Below, one piece after another: positions 9,880-19,143 of a stretch of DNA of 42,718 nucleotides; within the stretch, counting starts at the first letter, position 1, and every line of letters starts with the position of its first letter. The position numbers were made by a program, and so were the translations under genes. Origin of the DNA: Bryobacterales bacterium (GTDB lineage: Bacteria; Acidobacteriota; Terriglobia; Bryobacterales; UBA6623). A model generated the notes under the pieces. It was not told the origin of the DNA. It did no database searches and saw only the letters and a list, made by a program, of their open reading frames with translations. The stretch is from the NCBI GenBank assembly GCA_022823865.1, contig JAJEHF010000121.1, forward strand, positions 1 through 42,718. The letters are read 5' to 3'.

Positions 9880-10893
9880 CTACGCCAAGTCGACCGGGTG
9901 GCCGTCGCGGGCCGATTCGTACACCCCGAGCACGAAGCGCAGCGCCGAGAGGCCCTCGGCGCCATCGACAAGCGGCGCGCTGCCCTCGCGCACCGCACGG
10001 CCGAAGTCCTGGAATTGCCGCTGAAGGTTCGCGATCGAAATCGCCATCGGATCGGCCGCGCCGGAATCGACGCCGCTGGCCAGGGGCGCGTCCTCCCCGC
10101 TGTCGCCATCAACGTCCCACGCAGTGAGCTGGTCGCCGGTGATGATCGCCGTGCCCTTCGAGCCATGGATCTCGATCCGCTCCGGATAGCCCGGCCAAGC
10201 CGCGGTCGCCGCCTGCAGCACCCCGCCGGCGCCGCTTTCGTAGACCAGCACGGCGTTGACCAGATCCTCCGCCTCCATCGCGTGCGTCGCGCCGAGCTGC
10301 CAGTGCGCGAAGGCGCACTTGACCGGCCCGCCCAGGTACTGCATCACGTCCGCCGTGTGGATGCCCTGGTTGATCAGGGCGCCACCCCCTTCCACCGCCC
10401 AGGTGCCCTTGCCCGGCCGATCGTAGTAGCTCTGCGGCCGGTGCCACTTGACGTAGCCGTCTACTTGCAGGATCCGCCCGAGGCGCCCTTCTCCGATGGC
10501 GCGCTTGAGGAAGATCGAGCTCTCGTCGAAGCGGTGCTGGCTGACCACGCCGAGTCGCACGCCGGCATCGGCGCACAGCCCGATCATCGTGCGGCAGTCG
10601 TCCAACGTGAGCGCCATGGGCTTCTGCAGCAAGACATGCTTGCCGTTCGCCGCGGCGCTGCGGCAGATCTCGACGTGCGAGTCCGGGAACGTGCAGACAT
10701 CGACGATGTCGATGTCGTCGCGGGCGCAGAGGCCGGAGTAATCCGGCACGTAGTCGCAGCCGTACTGCGACGCGAACTGCTCGCCCTTGTGCCTGCCCCG
10801 GTTCGAGCAGGCCACCAAGTCGTAGCCGATCGCGCTGTAGCTCTCGGCGTGTTTGTGGGAGATCGCCCCCGTGCCGACCAATCCGATGCGCAT
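9880..10893 (-). CDS. Gfo/Idh/MocA family oxidoreductase
   Basis: A 337-residue NAD(P)-dependent sugar or polyol dehydrogenase-like protein. It starts at the ATG at 10893, because the Rossmann fold begins at once (MRIGLVGTGAISH, GxGxxx dinucleotide loop); an upstream in-frame start would overlap purD. The usual EKP motif of the family appears as LLQKPMAL, with Gln for Glu. The C-terminal half is the alpha/beta substrate domain, including GGALINQGIHTADVMQYLGG, which carries the conserved active-site His. The substrate is unknown. It lies 14 bases after the purD stop on the same strand, so cotranscription with purine synthesis is likely, though no metabolic link is evident. Confidence 0.88.
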   Translation of the reverse strand: MRIGLVGTGAISHKHAESYSAIGYDLVACSNRGRHKGEQFASQYGCDYVPDYSGLCARDDIDIVDVCTFPDSHVEICRSAAANGKHVLLQKPMALTLDDCRTMIGLCADAGVRLGVVSQHRFDESSIFLKRAIGEGRLGRILQVDGYVKWHRPQSYYDRPGKGTWAVEGGGALINQGIHTADVMQYLGGPVKCAFAHWQLGATHAMEAEDLVNAVLVYESGAGGVLQAATAAWPGYPERIEIHGSKGTAIITGDQLTAWDVDGDSGEDAPLASGVDSGAADPMAISIANLQRQFQDFGRAVREGSAPLVDGAEGLSALRFVLGVYESARDGHPVDLA

Positions 10894-10907
10894 GCTGCTA
10901 TTCGCTC

Positions 10908-12191
10908 CTAGCTCCGGGCCGCGACTCGCTCCAAGCCCCATCGGCCTATGTCGCGGCGATACTGGGCTCCCTCGAAGTGGATCGCCCCCACGGCCTCGTA
11001 TGTCAGCGACAGCGCCGCCTCGAGGCCCTCCCCCCTGGCCGTGACGCCCAGCACGCGCCCGCCGGAGGTCGCCGGCGCGCCTCCGGCCAGCGCGGTGCCG
11101 GCGTGAAACACCTTCGCACCCAGCTGCTCGGCGGTGGCCAGGCCCGTGATAGGACGGCCCTTCGGATAGCTGCCCGGATACCCCTCCGAGGCCATCACAA
11201 CGCAGGCTGTCGGACTCGCGCCCGCCTGCACAAGAGACGGGTCCAGAGCGCCCCTCGCGGCGCTCGCCAGCAGTTCCGCGAAGCCACCCTCCAGGCGATA
11301 CAGCAGCGGCTGTGTCTCCGGATCGCCCAAGCGGACGTTGAACTCCAACACCTGCGGGCCGTCCTCGGTGAGCATCAGGCCGCAGTAGAGGAAGCCCTTG
11401 AACGGCGTGCCGCGCCGGCGCATGCCCGCCAGAGCGGGCTCGACGATGGTGTCCACGATGCGGTCCCGCATCGCGGCGGTGATGATCGAGTCGTCGCAGT
11501 ACGCGCCCATGCCGCCGGTGTTCGGGCCCCGGTCTCCTTCCAGCGCGCGCTTGTGGTCCTGCGTCGCGGGCAGCGCGCAGAACGCCTTGCCATCGCTCAG
11601 CACCATGAAACTAACCTCTTCGCCGCTGAGAAACTGTTCGACTAACACGCGCCTCCCGGCTTCGCCAACGACATTTCCGGCGAGCATTTCGCGCGCTGTG
11701 GCGCGAGCCTGCGCCTCGTCCTCGACGATGATGACACCCTTGCCGGCGGCCAGCCCGTCGGCCTTCAATGCCACCGGGTAGCCGAACTGTCCCACGGCGG
11801 CGTCCACGGCGCGCACGTCATCGAGCAGAACGGACTTTGCAGTAGGCAGGCCGCATTCCACGAGGAAGTCCTTGGCGAACGCCTTGCTCCCCTCCAACTG
11901 CGCCGCCTCCCGCGTCGGACCGACGATGCCAAGCCCCCGGCTGTCGAACTCGTCCACGATGCCCGCGACCAACGGCGCTTCGGGGCCGACAACCGTGCAG
12001 TCCGCGCCGAGATACTCGGCCAGCGAAGCCATTTCTTTCGGATCCAGTATATTGCCGGGCAGGCAACCAATATCTGCGGCCATTCCCGCATTGCCGGGAA
12101 CACCATAGACGCGCTCCACGCCGGGATCTTGGGAGGCGCGCCAGGCCATGGCGTGCTCGCGGCCGCCGCCGCCAACAACAAGGATCTTCAT
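10908..12191 (-). CDS. purD: Phosphoribosylamine-glycine ligase
   Basis: A 427-residue ATP-grasp enzyme (GAR synthetase) that joins glycine to 5-phosphoribosylamine in purine synthesis. The N-terminus MKILVVGGGGREHAMAW and the glycine-rich ATP-grasp loops (ADGLAAGKGVIIV, HKRALEGDRGPNTGGMGAY) are diagnostic, as are the metal-binding residues in LEFNVRLGDPETQ. The ATG at 12191 is chosen because the family starts there; the open frame extends 61 codons upstream into the divergent mnmG region. Length is typical (about 425). Gfo/Idh/MocA oxidoreductase follows in the same direction. Confidence 0.96.
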   Translation of the reverse strand: MKILVVGGGGREHAMAWRASQDPGVERVYGVPGNAGMAADIGCLPGNILDPKEMASLAEYLGADCTVVGPEAPLVAGIVDEFDSRGLGIVGPTREAAQLEGSKAFAKDFLVECGLPTAKSVLLDDVRAVDAAVGQFGYPVALKADGLAAGKGVIIVEDEAQARATAREMLAGNVVGEAGRRVLVEQFLSGEEVSFMVLSDGKAFCALPATQDHKRALEGDRGPNTGGMGAYCDDSIITAAMRDRIVDTIVEPALAGMRRRGTPFKGFLYCGLMLTEDGPQVLEFNVRLGDPETQPLLYRLEGGFAELLASAARGALDPSLVQAGASPTACVVMASEGYPGSYPKGRPITGLATAEQLGAKVFHAGTALAGGAPATSGGRVLGVTARGEGLEAALSLTYEAVGAIHFEGAQYRRDIGRWGLERVAARS

Positions 12192-12235
12192 CGGGGACTC
12201 CACGCCGCCCGGCCCGCAACCCGGACGCAAGGGCC

Positions 12236-12245
12236 TAGAATAACA
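12236..12245. promoter_or_regulatory. Overlapping divergent -10 boxes for mnmG and purD
   Basis: On the plus strand TAGAAT (12236-12241) would start transcription about 15 bases before the mnmG GTG. On the minus strand the same bases read TGTTATTCT (12245-12237), an extended -10 about 40 bases before the purD ATG. The two boxes physically overlap, so the two promoters may exclude each other. This is an inference from sequence. Confidence 0.35.
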
Positions 12246-12262
12246 GGACGGGAGGCGGTGCC

Positions 12263-14121
<1,859 letters not shown>

Positions 14122-14125
<4 letters not shown>

Positions 14126-14694
14126 CGTTCGAGGAATCCCTCGACGAAGTGCTCGGGGAGCTTGGAATCTCGCCAGATGCCGCGCAGCTGGCGGCTCTCC
14201 GCGCGCACTTCGAGCTCTTGCAGAAGTGGAACCGGCGCATTAACCTGACAGCGGTCAGCGATCCGCAGGAGGCAGCCCGGCGGCACTTCGGGGAAGCGGC
14301 GTTCCTGCACCGCGAGCTGCCCGCCATGGCCTCGGCAGTCGACGTCGGCTCCGGCGGAGGGTTTCCCGGAATGCCGTTCGCGGTCTTGCGGCCTGAAACG
14401 GCAGTCACCTTGGTCGACTCCAAGAGCAAGAAAGCCAGTTTCTTGCGCATGGCCGCACGCGCGCAGGCCAATGTCCGCGTTTGCGCATGCCGCATCGAGA
14501 ACTGGAGCGGGCAAGCGGACTGGGCTCTGATCCGGGCGGTCGCCGCGGCGACCGTCCTGCCCGCCTTGGCCGGCCGCACGGCGGCCGTAGCCGTGCTCGG
14601 CACGGACCGCCCGCCCCAGGGGCCGTTCGGCCCGTGGATGGACCGGCGCATGCCTTGGAGCGACAAGCGGCGGCTCTGGACGGCGCAGAGCTAG
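14122..14694 (+). CDS. rsmG: 16S rRNA (guanine-527-N7)-methyltransferase
   Basis: A 190-residue SAM-dependent methyltransferase (GidB). Visible motifs are the N-terminal [11 protein letters not shown], the SAM loop [15 protein letters not shown], and [12 protein letters not shown]. At 190 residues it is slightly shorter than usual (200-215), losing a little at the C-terminal beta region, but no catalytic motif is missing. The start ATG overlaps the mnmG stop (ATGA), indicating translational coupling. A hairpin and two parS sites follow. Confidence 0.93.
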
Positions 14695-14717
14695 CCGCCG
14701 GACAGCGGGCAGGCACC

Positions 14718-14730
14718 GGGCCGAAGGCCC
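14718..14730 (+). terminator. Possible terminator hairpin after rsmG
   Basis: GGGCC-gaa-GGCCC forms a strong short stem, extended imperfectly by flanking ACC and GGT. No T-tract follows, so it could be a Rho-assisted end or simply a processing or pausing hairpin. The same hairpin recurs after pyrC. Confidence 0.35.
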
Positions 14731-14739
14731 TCGGTCGGA

Positions 14740-14755
14740 TGTTTCACGTGAAACG
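14740..14755. other. parS centromere site 1
   Basis: TGTTTCACGTGAAACG matches the widely conserved chromosomal parS consensus TGTTTCACGTGAAACA at 15 of 16 positions. It lies upstream of parA, where ParB would load and spread. Confidence 0.93.
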
Positions 14756-14771
14756 ATCGAAGGGCCCGGAA

Positions 14772-14787
14772 TGTTCCACGTGAAACA
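14772..14787. other. parS centromere site 2
   Basis: TGTTCCACGTGAAACA matches the parS consensus at 15 of 16 positions and sits 32 bases from site 1 (centre to centre), about three helical turns. It lies about 24 bases upstream of the proposed parA -10 box, so bound ParB could also affect parAB transcription. Confidence 0.93.
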
Positions 14788-14807
14788 TCGGCCTGCCGCC
14801 CGCGATC

Positions 14808-14821
14808 TGCTAGGCTAGATT
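14808..14821 (+). promoter_or_regulatory. parA promoter -10 region
   Basis: TGCTAGGCT (14808-14816) overlaps TAGATT (14816-14821). With TAGATT as the -10 box, transcription would begin near 14828, six bases before the parA GTG. No ribosome site is visible, so the parAB message may be nearly leaderless. Confidence 0.4.
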
Positions 14822-14833
14822 TCTCGACGGCGA

Positions 14834-15616
14834 GTGCCTGCCTGGATAGCAATCGCCAACCAGAAGGGTGGCGTCGGCAAGACCACGACGGCCATCAACC
14901 TGGCGGCTTCCCTCGCGGCCGCCGACTGTCGGCTGCTGCTGATCGACGGCGACCCGCAGGGCAACTCGTCGAGCGGGCTTGGCGTCGAGCCGTCGCCGGA
15001 ACAGCCCACGCTATACGACGTGATCGTGGGCGAGAGCGCGCCGCGGGCCGCGGTTTGCAAGACGGGCTTCGCGGGGCTGGACGTGCTTCCGGCCAGCCCC
15101 CACCTTGCCGGAGCCAACGTCGAGCTGGCATCCGTCCCGGATCCGGCCTCCCGCCTGCGGCGCGTGCGGGACGATTTCGACGCCGAGTACGACTTCGTGC
15201 TGCTGGACTGCCCGCCCGCGCTGGATCTGCTCACCCTGAACGCGCTGGTGGCGGCGGACTCGGTACTGATCCCCATGCACTGCGAGTATTTCGCGCTAGA
15301 GGGCATCTCCTCGCTGCTGCAGACGATGGATTCGGTCCGGGCCGAACTCAATCCCGAGCTGGCGATCGAGGGGGTGGTCCTCACCATGTACGACGGCCGC
15401 ACCTCGCTTACGCACCAAGTCGCGGAAGAGCTGCGGGCGCACTTCGGGCCGCAGCTGCTCGAGACCGTGATCCCTCGCAACGTGCGGCTGGCCGAGGCCC
15501 CGAGCCACGGCATGCCGGCGCTGCAGTACGACATGCGCTCGAAGGGCGCGGCGGCCTACCTGGCCCTGGCGCGCGAAATCCTAGAGCGCGCCAAGCGCAA
15601 GGCGCTGAATGGCTAA
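14834..15616 (+). CDS. parA: Chromosome partitioning ATPase ParA (Soj)
   Basis: A 260-residue deviant Walker ATPase that drives origin segregation on a nucleoid gradient. The P-loop is QKGGVGKTTT (residues 10-19, with the signature Lys-11), followed by DGDPQGN (switch I) and LLDCPPALDLLTLNAL (Walker B). There is no N-terminal DNA-binding extension, which is typical of chromosomal Soj. GTG at 14834 is the only reasonable start. parB follows, and two parS sites lie just upstream. Confidence 0.96.
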   Translation: MPAWIAIANQKGGVGKTTTAINLAASLAAADCRLLLIDGDPQGNSSSGLGVEPSPEQPTLYDVIVGESAPRAAVCKTGFAGLDVLPASPHLAGANVELASVPDPASRLRRVRDDFDAEYDFVLLDCPPALDLLTLNALVAADSVLIPMHCEYFALEGISSLLQTMDSVRAELNPELAIEGVVLTMYDGRTSLTHQVAEELRAHFGPQLLETVIPRNVRLAEAPSHGMPALQYDMRSKGAAAYLALAREILERAKRKALNG

Positions 15617-15635
15617 CGAGGCTTTGGAGACACCC

Positions 15636-16514
15636 ATGACCGACTATCCCGCCAGTCCAAAGAAGAGACCCGCCCTCGGCAGAGGCCTGTCCGCGATCCT
15701 GCCGGCCGCAGCGACCCCGCGGGCCCCGTCAGGCCAAGCGGTGGCGCAGGTCCCGGTCGATCTGATCGATCCAAACCCCGTCCAGCCGCGCTCGGATTTC
15801 GACGAGGAGGCCTTGCGGGGCCTAGCCGAGTCGATCCGCGCCGACGGCATCCTGCAGCCGCTGCTGGTGCGGCCCGCCAAGAACCGCTACACGCTGATCG
15901 TCGGCGAGCGCCGCCTCAAGGCCGCCCGGCTCGCGGGCCTGCGGACCGTTCCCGCGATCGTCCGCGAGATCGAGCCGGACCGCCTGCTCGAGGCCACGCT
16001 GGTCGAGAACATCCAGCGCGAGGACCTCAACCCGATAGAGATCGCGCTCGCATTGGAGCAGATGCTCAAGGAACTGGACCTGGTCCAAGACCAGCTCGCC
16101 GAGCGCACGGGCATGAGCCGCACGTCTGTCACGAACCACCTGCGCCTGCTGAAGCTTCCGCTGGCTGTCATTCGCCTGGTGCGCGCGGGCAAGCTCCAGA
16201 TGGGCCACGCGCGCGCCCTGCTCGCACTGGACAGCGACGAGGAGATCGAGAGCGTGGCCAACCGCGCCGTCGAGAACGAGATGTCGGTTCGCTCCGTCGA
16301 GGAATACGTGCGGCGCCGTCGCAGCGGCGCCAAGAGGCGGCAGCCGCAAGCGCTGGACCCGAACGTCGCCGCGGCGATCGAGAACCTAGAGCGGATCCTG
16401 CAGGCGCCGGTGCGGCTCCGGGGCCGGGGCCGCAAGGGCAGGATCGAGATCGCCTATTCGTCTCCCGGCGAGCTGGAAGCGATCTATGACAGGATCGTCG
16501 GCGAGTCCGCGTAG
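15636..16514 (+). CDS. parB: Chromosome partitioning protein ParB (Spo0J)
   Basis: A 292-residue parS-binding CTP switch. In order: RGLSAILP near the N-terminus for ParA contact, the ParB/Srx domain with IDPNPVQPR and the CTP-binding motif GERRLKAARLAG, then the helix-turn-helix QLAERTGMSRTSVTNHLRL, and a C-terminal dimerisation domain. I chose the ATG at 15636 because GGAGA sits five bases upstream; an ATG at 15609 would overlap parA by eight bases and adds nine residues. It converges with a hypothetical gene 35 bases downstream. Confidence 0.96.
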   Translation: MTDYPASPKKRPALGRGLSAILPAAATPRAPSGQAVAQVPVDLIDPNPVQPRSDFDEEALRGLAESIRADGILQPLLVRPAKNRYTLIVGERRLKAARLAGLRTVPAIVREIEPDRLLEATLVENIQREDLNPIEIALALEQMLKELDLVQDQLAERTGMSRTSVTNHLRLLKLPLAVIRLVRAGKLQMGHARALLALDSDEEIESVANRAVENEMSVRSVEEYVRRRRSGAKRRQPQALDPNVAAAIENLERILQAPVRLRGRGRKGRIEIAYSSPGELEAIYDRIVGESA

Positions 16515-16549
16515 ATTACTGTAAGTTGTTTGTTATCAGCACTATAGAG

Positions 16550-17167
16550 TCATTTCGAGGCGCTGGCATGGATTCGTTCCAGCATCCCCCTGGCGCGCGC
16601 CCGCGCGACGTGCACGATGCGCTCCTGTTCGGCGATCTTGTTCAAGACCGGCTCTAGCAGGCCGGGCGCCACGATCCGATCGCGCTCGAACGCCGATTGC
16701 AGGCTTACCAGGGCTTGGTCCACGCCCAGGCGATCGAAGCGGTAGAGCCGCTCTAGCGTTTGCAAGTGCTGCTGTGTCTCGGCCAGCCGCACGAACCACG
16801 AGGCCAATTCGCGCGCGGCAGGCTGTTCCGTGTAATCAAAGACCGCTTCCCCGCGCACCTGGCCGCCAGTTTCGTACCGCAACAGCTTGCGGCCGGTCGA
16901 TGCGACCTTGCGCTTGCTGGCCACCGACCTGGCGAAGTAGTCCAGGTCAGCGGCCCACTCGAACAGCGGAGCCGCTTCCTGCCGCCCGACCTCGTAATCA
17001 ACGCTGTCTTCTCCGGCTTCGGAATAGGTGGCGACACCGTCGGCGGTCAGCCTGACCTCGAAACGGTCCGGGATGGAACCCGGAAACTCGCGCTCGAAGT
17101 AGATCGCATCCTGCGCGACGGCGGAGCACACCGCCAGCAACCCAACCGCTAGGGCCCTGCCCGGCAC
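16550..17167 (-). CDS. Hypothetical exported protein downstream of ruvC
   Basis: A 205-residue protein from a GTG at 17167, four bases after the ruvC stop. This start gives a clean signal peptide (hydrophobic residues 5-17, cut about AVAQ-DAI). The body starts with a beta-rich stretch (FEVRLTADGVATYSE) and ends with a mostly helical, Arg- and Leu-rich part (ETQQHLQTLERLYRF onward) that could form a coiled coil. I do not recognise a domain. Its place after yebC-ruvC suggests cotranscription, but a periplasmic protein has no evident role in DNA repair, so the link may be positional only. Confidence 0.75.
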   Translation of the reverse strand: MPGRALAVGLLAVCSAVAQDAIYFEREFPGSIPDRFEVRLTADGVATYSEAGEDSVDYEVGRQEAAPLFEWAADLDYFARSVASKRKVASTGRKLLRYETGGQVRGEAVFDYTEQPAARELASWFVRLAETQQHLQTLERLYRFDRLGVDQALVSLQSAFERDRIVAPGLLEPVLNKIAEQERIVHVARARARGMLERIHASASK

Positions 17168-17171
17168 TGAC

Positions 17172-17660
17172 TCACGCTCCCGTCCCGGGGGCACCGCGCC
17201 GGTTGGCGTGGCAAAGCGCGACGGCAAGGGCGTCTGACACGTCCAGGGGATTGATGGTTTCGCGCACGCCCAGCAATACGCTCACCATTTGCCGGACCTG
17301 CTCCTTATCCGCGCTCCCATGGCCCACCACGCTGCTCTTGACGGTCGCTGGCGAGTAGCTCGCAACCGGCAGGCCCGCTTCCGCGAGGCTGAGCATCGCG
17401 GCACCTCGAACGTGGGCCAAGACCAGCGCGCTCCGGACGTTCTTCTGCGTGAACACGTCCTCAACGGCCGCCTCGTCCGGCGAAAAGCGCTCCAAGACCT
17501 GCCTCAGCCCGCCCGCCACCATGCACAGCCGCTCGGGCAGCTCCAGCCGCTCGGGCAGCCGGATGGTGCCGTAGTCGACGGCCTGAGTGTCTCGGCCGAT
17601 GCTCTCGATCAGGCCGTAGCCCGTCACTCGCGACCCGCAGTCCACGCCAAGTATCAGCAC
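17172..17660 (-). CDS. ruvC: Holliday junction resolvase RuvC
   Basis: A 162-residue RNase H-fold endonuclease that cuts four-way junctions after RuvAB branch migration. The four acidic metal ligands are visible: Asp-7 (LGVDCGS), Glu-67 (AAVEDVF), Asp-140 and Asp-143 (LDVSDALA). TQKNVRSALVLAHVRG is also typical. ruvA and ruvB are not in the window. The gene starts 12 bases after yebC, an arrangement common across bacteria. Confidence 0.95.
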   Translation of the reverse strand: MLILGVDCGSRVTGYGLIESIGRDTQAVDYGTIRLPERLELPERLCMVAGGLRQVLERFSPDEAAVEDVFTQKNVRSALVLAHVRGAAMLSLAEAGLPVASYSPATVKSSVVGHGSADKEQVRQMVSVLLGVRETINPLDVSDALAVALCHANRRGAPGTGA

Positions 17661-17672
17661 GGCGGCCGCCGC

Positions 17673-18422
17673 TCACGCGGAAAGAGCCTCGAGCTCTCTT
17701 TCGTCGATGTCGAAGTTGGAGAAGACATTCTGGACGTCGTCTTGGTCTTCCAGCTTCTCGATCATGCGGATCACGCTGCCCGCTTGCTTGCCCGCGACCC
17801 TGACCGTGTTCTCGGGCACCCGGGAGACTTCCTCCGAGAGCGGGTCGATGCCGGCGGCCCGGATAGCCTCCAGCACGGTGTTGTGATCCTCCGGCGCCGA
17901 GTCCACCGCCCAGTGCTCGCCCTCGTCGCGCATGTCGTCGGCGCCGGCCATCAACACCACGTCCATCAGTTCGTCCTCTTCGGCGTCCCCCTTGGAAACC
18001 GTGATCACGCTGCGCTTGTGAAACATCCACGATACGCAGCCGTTCTCGCCCAAGTTGCCGCCGTTCTTCGAGAAGATGTGCCGCAGTTCGGCCACCGTGC
18101 GGTTGCGGTTGTCGGTGACCGTCTCCACCATGACCGCCACGCCCGCCGGAGCGTAGCCCTCGAAGGTCACTTCCGAATAGGTCTCGCCCTCGAGCTGCCC
18201 GCTGCCGCGCATGACAGCGCGCTTGATGTTGTCGCTTGGCATCGACTGCGCCTTGGCGGCGGCGACCGCGGTGCGCAGGCGCGGGTTAGAGTCTTCGTCG
18301 GCCCCGCCCTCGCGAGCGGCGACTTGGATCTCCCGGATCAGGCGCGTGAATATCTTCCCGCGCTTCGCGTCTGTGGCCGCCTTCTTGTGCTTGATAGTCG
18401 ACCATTTGGAATGCCCAGACAT
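17673..18422 (-). CDS. yebC: YebC/PmpR family regulator (TACO1 family)
   Basis: A 249-residue cytoplasmic protein. The diagnostic start MSGHSKWSTIKHKKAATDA fixes the ATG at 18422; the open frame extends far upstream without meaning. AKAQSMPSDNIKRAV and the EGYAPAGVAVMVE segment are family hallmarks. The family has been described both as transcription regulators and, more recently, as ribosome-associated factors that relieve stalling at proline runs; which applies here cannot be told. First gene of the yebC-ruvC-hypothetical operon. Confidence 0.96.
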   Translation of the reverse strand: MSGHSKWSTIKHKKAATDAKRGKIFTRLIREIQVAAREGGADEDSNPRLRTAVAAAKAQSMPSDNIKRAVMRGSGQLEGETYSEVTFEGYAPAGVAVMVETVTDNRNRTVAELRHIFSKNGGNLGENGCVSWMFHKRSVITVSKGDAEEDELMDVVLMAGADDMRDEGEHWAVDSAPEDHNTVLEAIRAAGIDPLSEEVSRVPENTVRVAGKQAGSVIRMIEKLEDQDDVQNVFSNFDIDERELEALSA

Positions 18423-18485
18423 ACGCTTACAAGTCCCCGGCGCCGCGCCGAAGCGAGGCCGCACGGGAGTGAAAACCCTTCGTAG

Positions 18486-18494
18486 AGGATAGCA
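18486..18494 (-). promoter_or_regulatory. yebC promoter -10 (TGCTATCCT)
   Basis: TGCTATCCT on the minus strand is an extended -10 like those before alr, argS and dnaA. Transcription would begin about 55 bases before yebC. Confidence 0.35.
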
Positions 18495-19143
18495 GACAGG
18501 GGCCCGATTCCGACTCTTACGCCGTTCAACGTAGCTTTCGTCTCGGCCTAGGCAAACGACAGCAACGGCGTCTCGATGAACGCCTTGGATTCGGAACCGT
18601 GGAACATCGAAGAATGGAAACATCGCGAATAGCCAGACACGCCTCTCGCTGGAAGGTGAACTGGTGCCGTGATCGTGATTCCGGCGACTGCATTGAGAAA
18701 TTCTCTCTCTATCGCCGAGATAGCTGCTTGGTTGACTTCCCTGGTCCAACGGAGGCTGAACTCGTTTCGAGCTAGCCCTACGCCCCAATCGGGTCGGACC
18801 CGAGACTCCGCTACGGCAGGAATGTTGCCAAGGGGCTCTGATCCGGTTGACGGTCTCGTAGCTGATCGTCGCCGCGGTCGCCAGTTCGACGATCTGAGCG
18901 TCGTAGTGCGACTACGCCGCTGTCGTGCGCGACCTAGGCGGGGCGGGCGGCAAAGCGGTCGCAACCATTTGCCAGCGGCCCATCCCCGACCCGCTCTGCC
19001 CGTGCCAGTTTCTCGCTGCGGTCGGCCACAAGCTCGTCGACGGCGGCTACGCCCCGTTGTGAAACGGGAATCGCCCCCAGGCCCATGTCTTCACACGCCG
19101 CTCCGAGCCCAGCAGTGGCCCCGGCGGGGCGTACATTCTCTGT
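18495..19143 (-). pseudogene. Decayed coding stretch between yebC and the di-haem gene
   Basis: About 650 bases with no intact gene. On the minus strand the end of one frame (18548-18820) reads like protein, including SRVRPDWGVGLARNEF, and is then broken by frame changes. Around 18840-18905 another minus frame gives DAQIVELATAATISYETVNRI, which resembles the helix-turn-helix start of a transposase. Stops and shifts separate these pieces. I read it as debris of one or two genes, perhaps of mobile origin, but cannot name a family with confidence. Confidence 0.3.
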
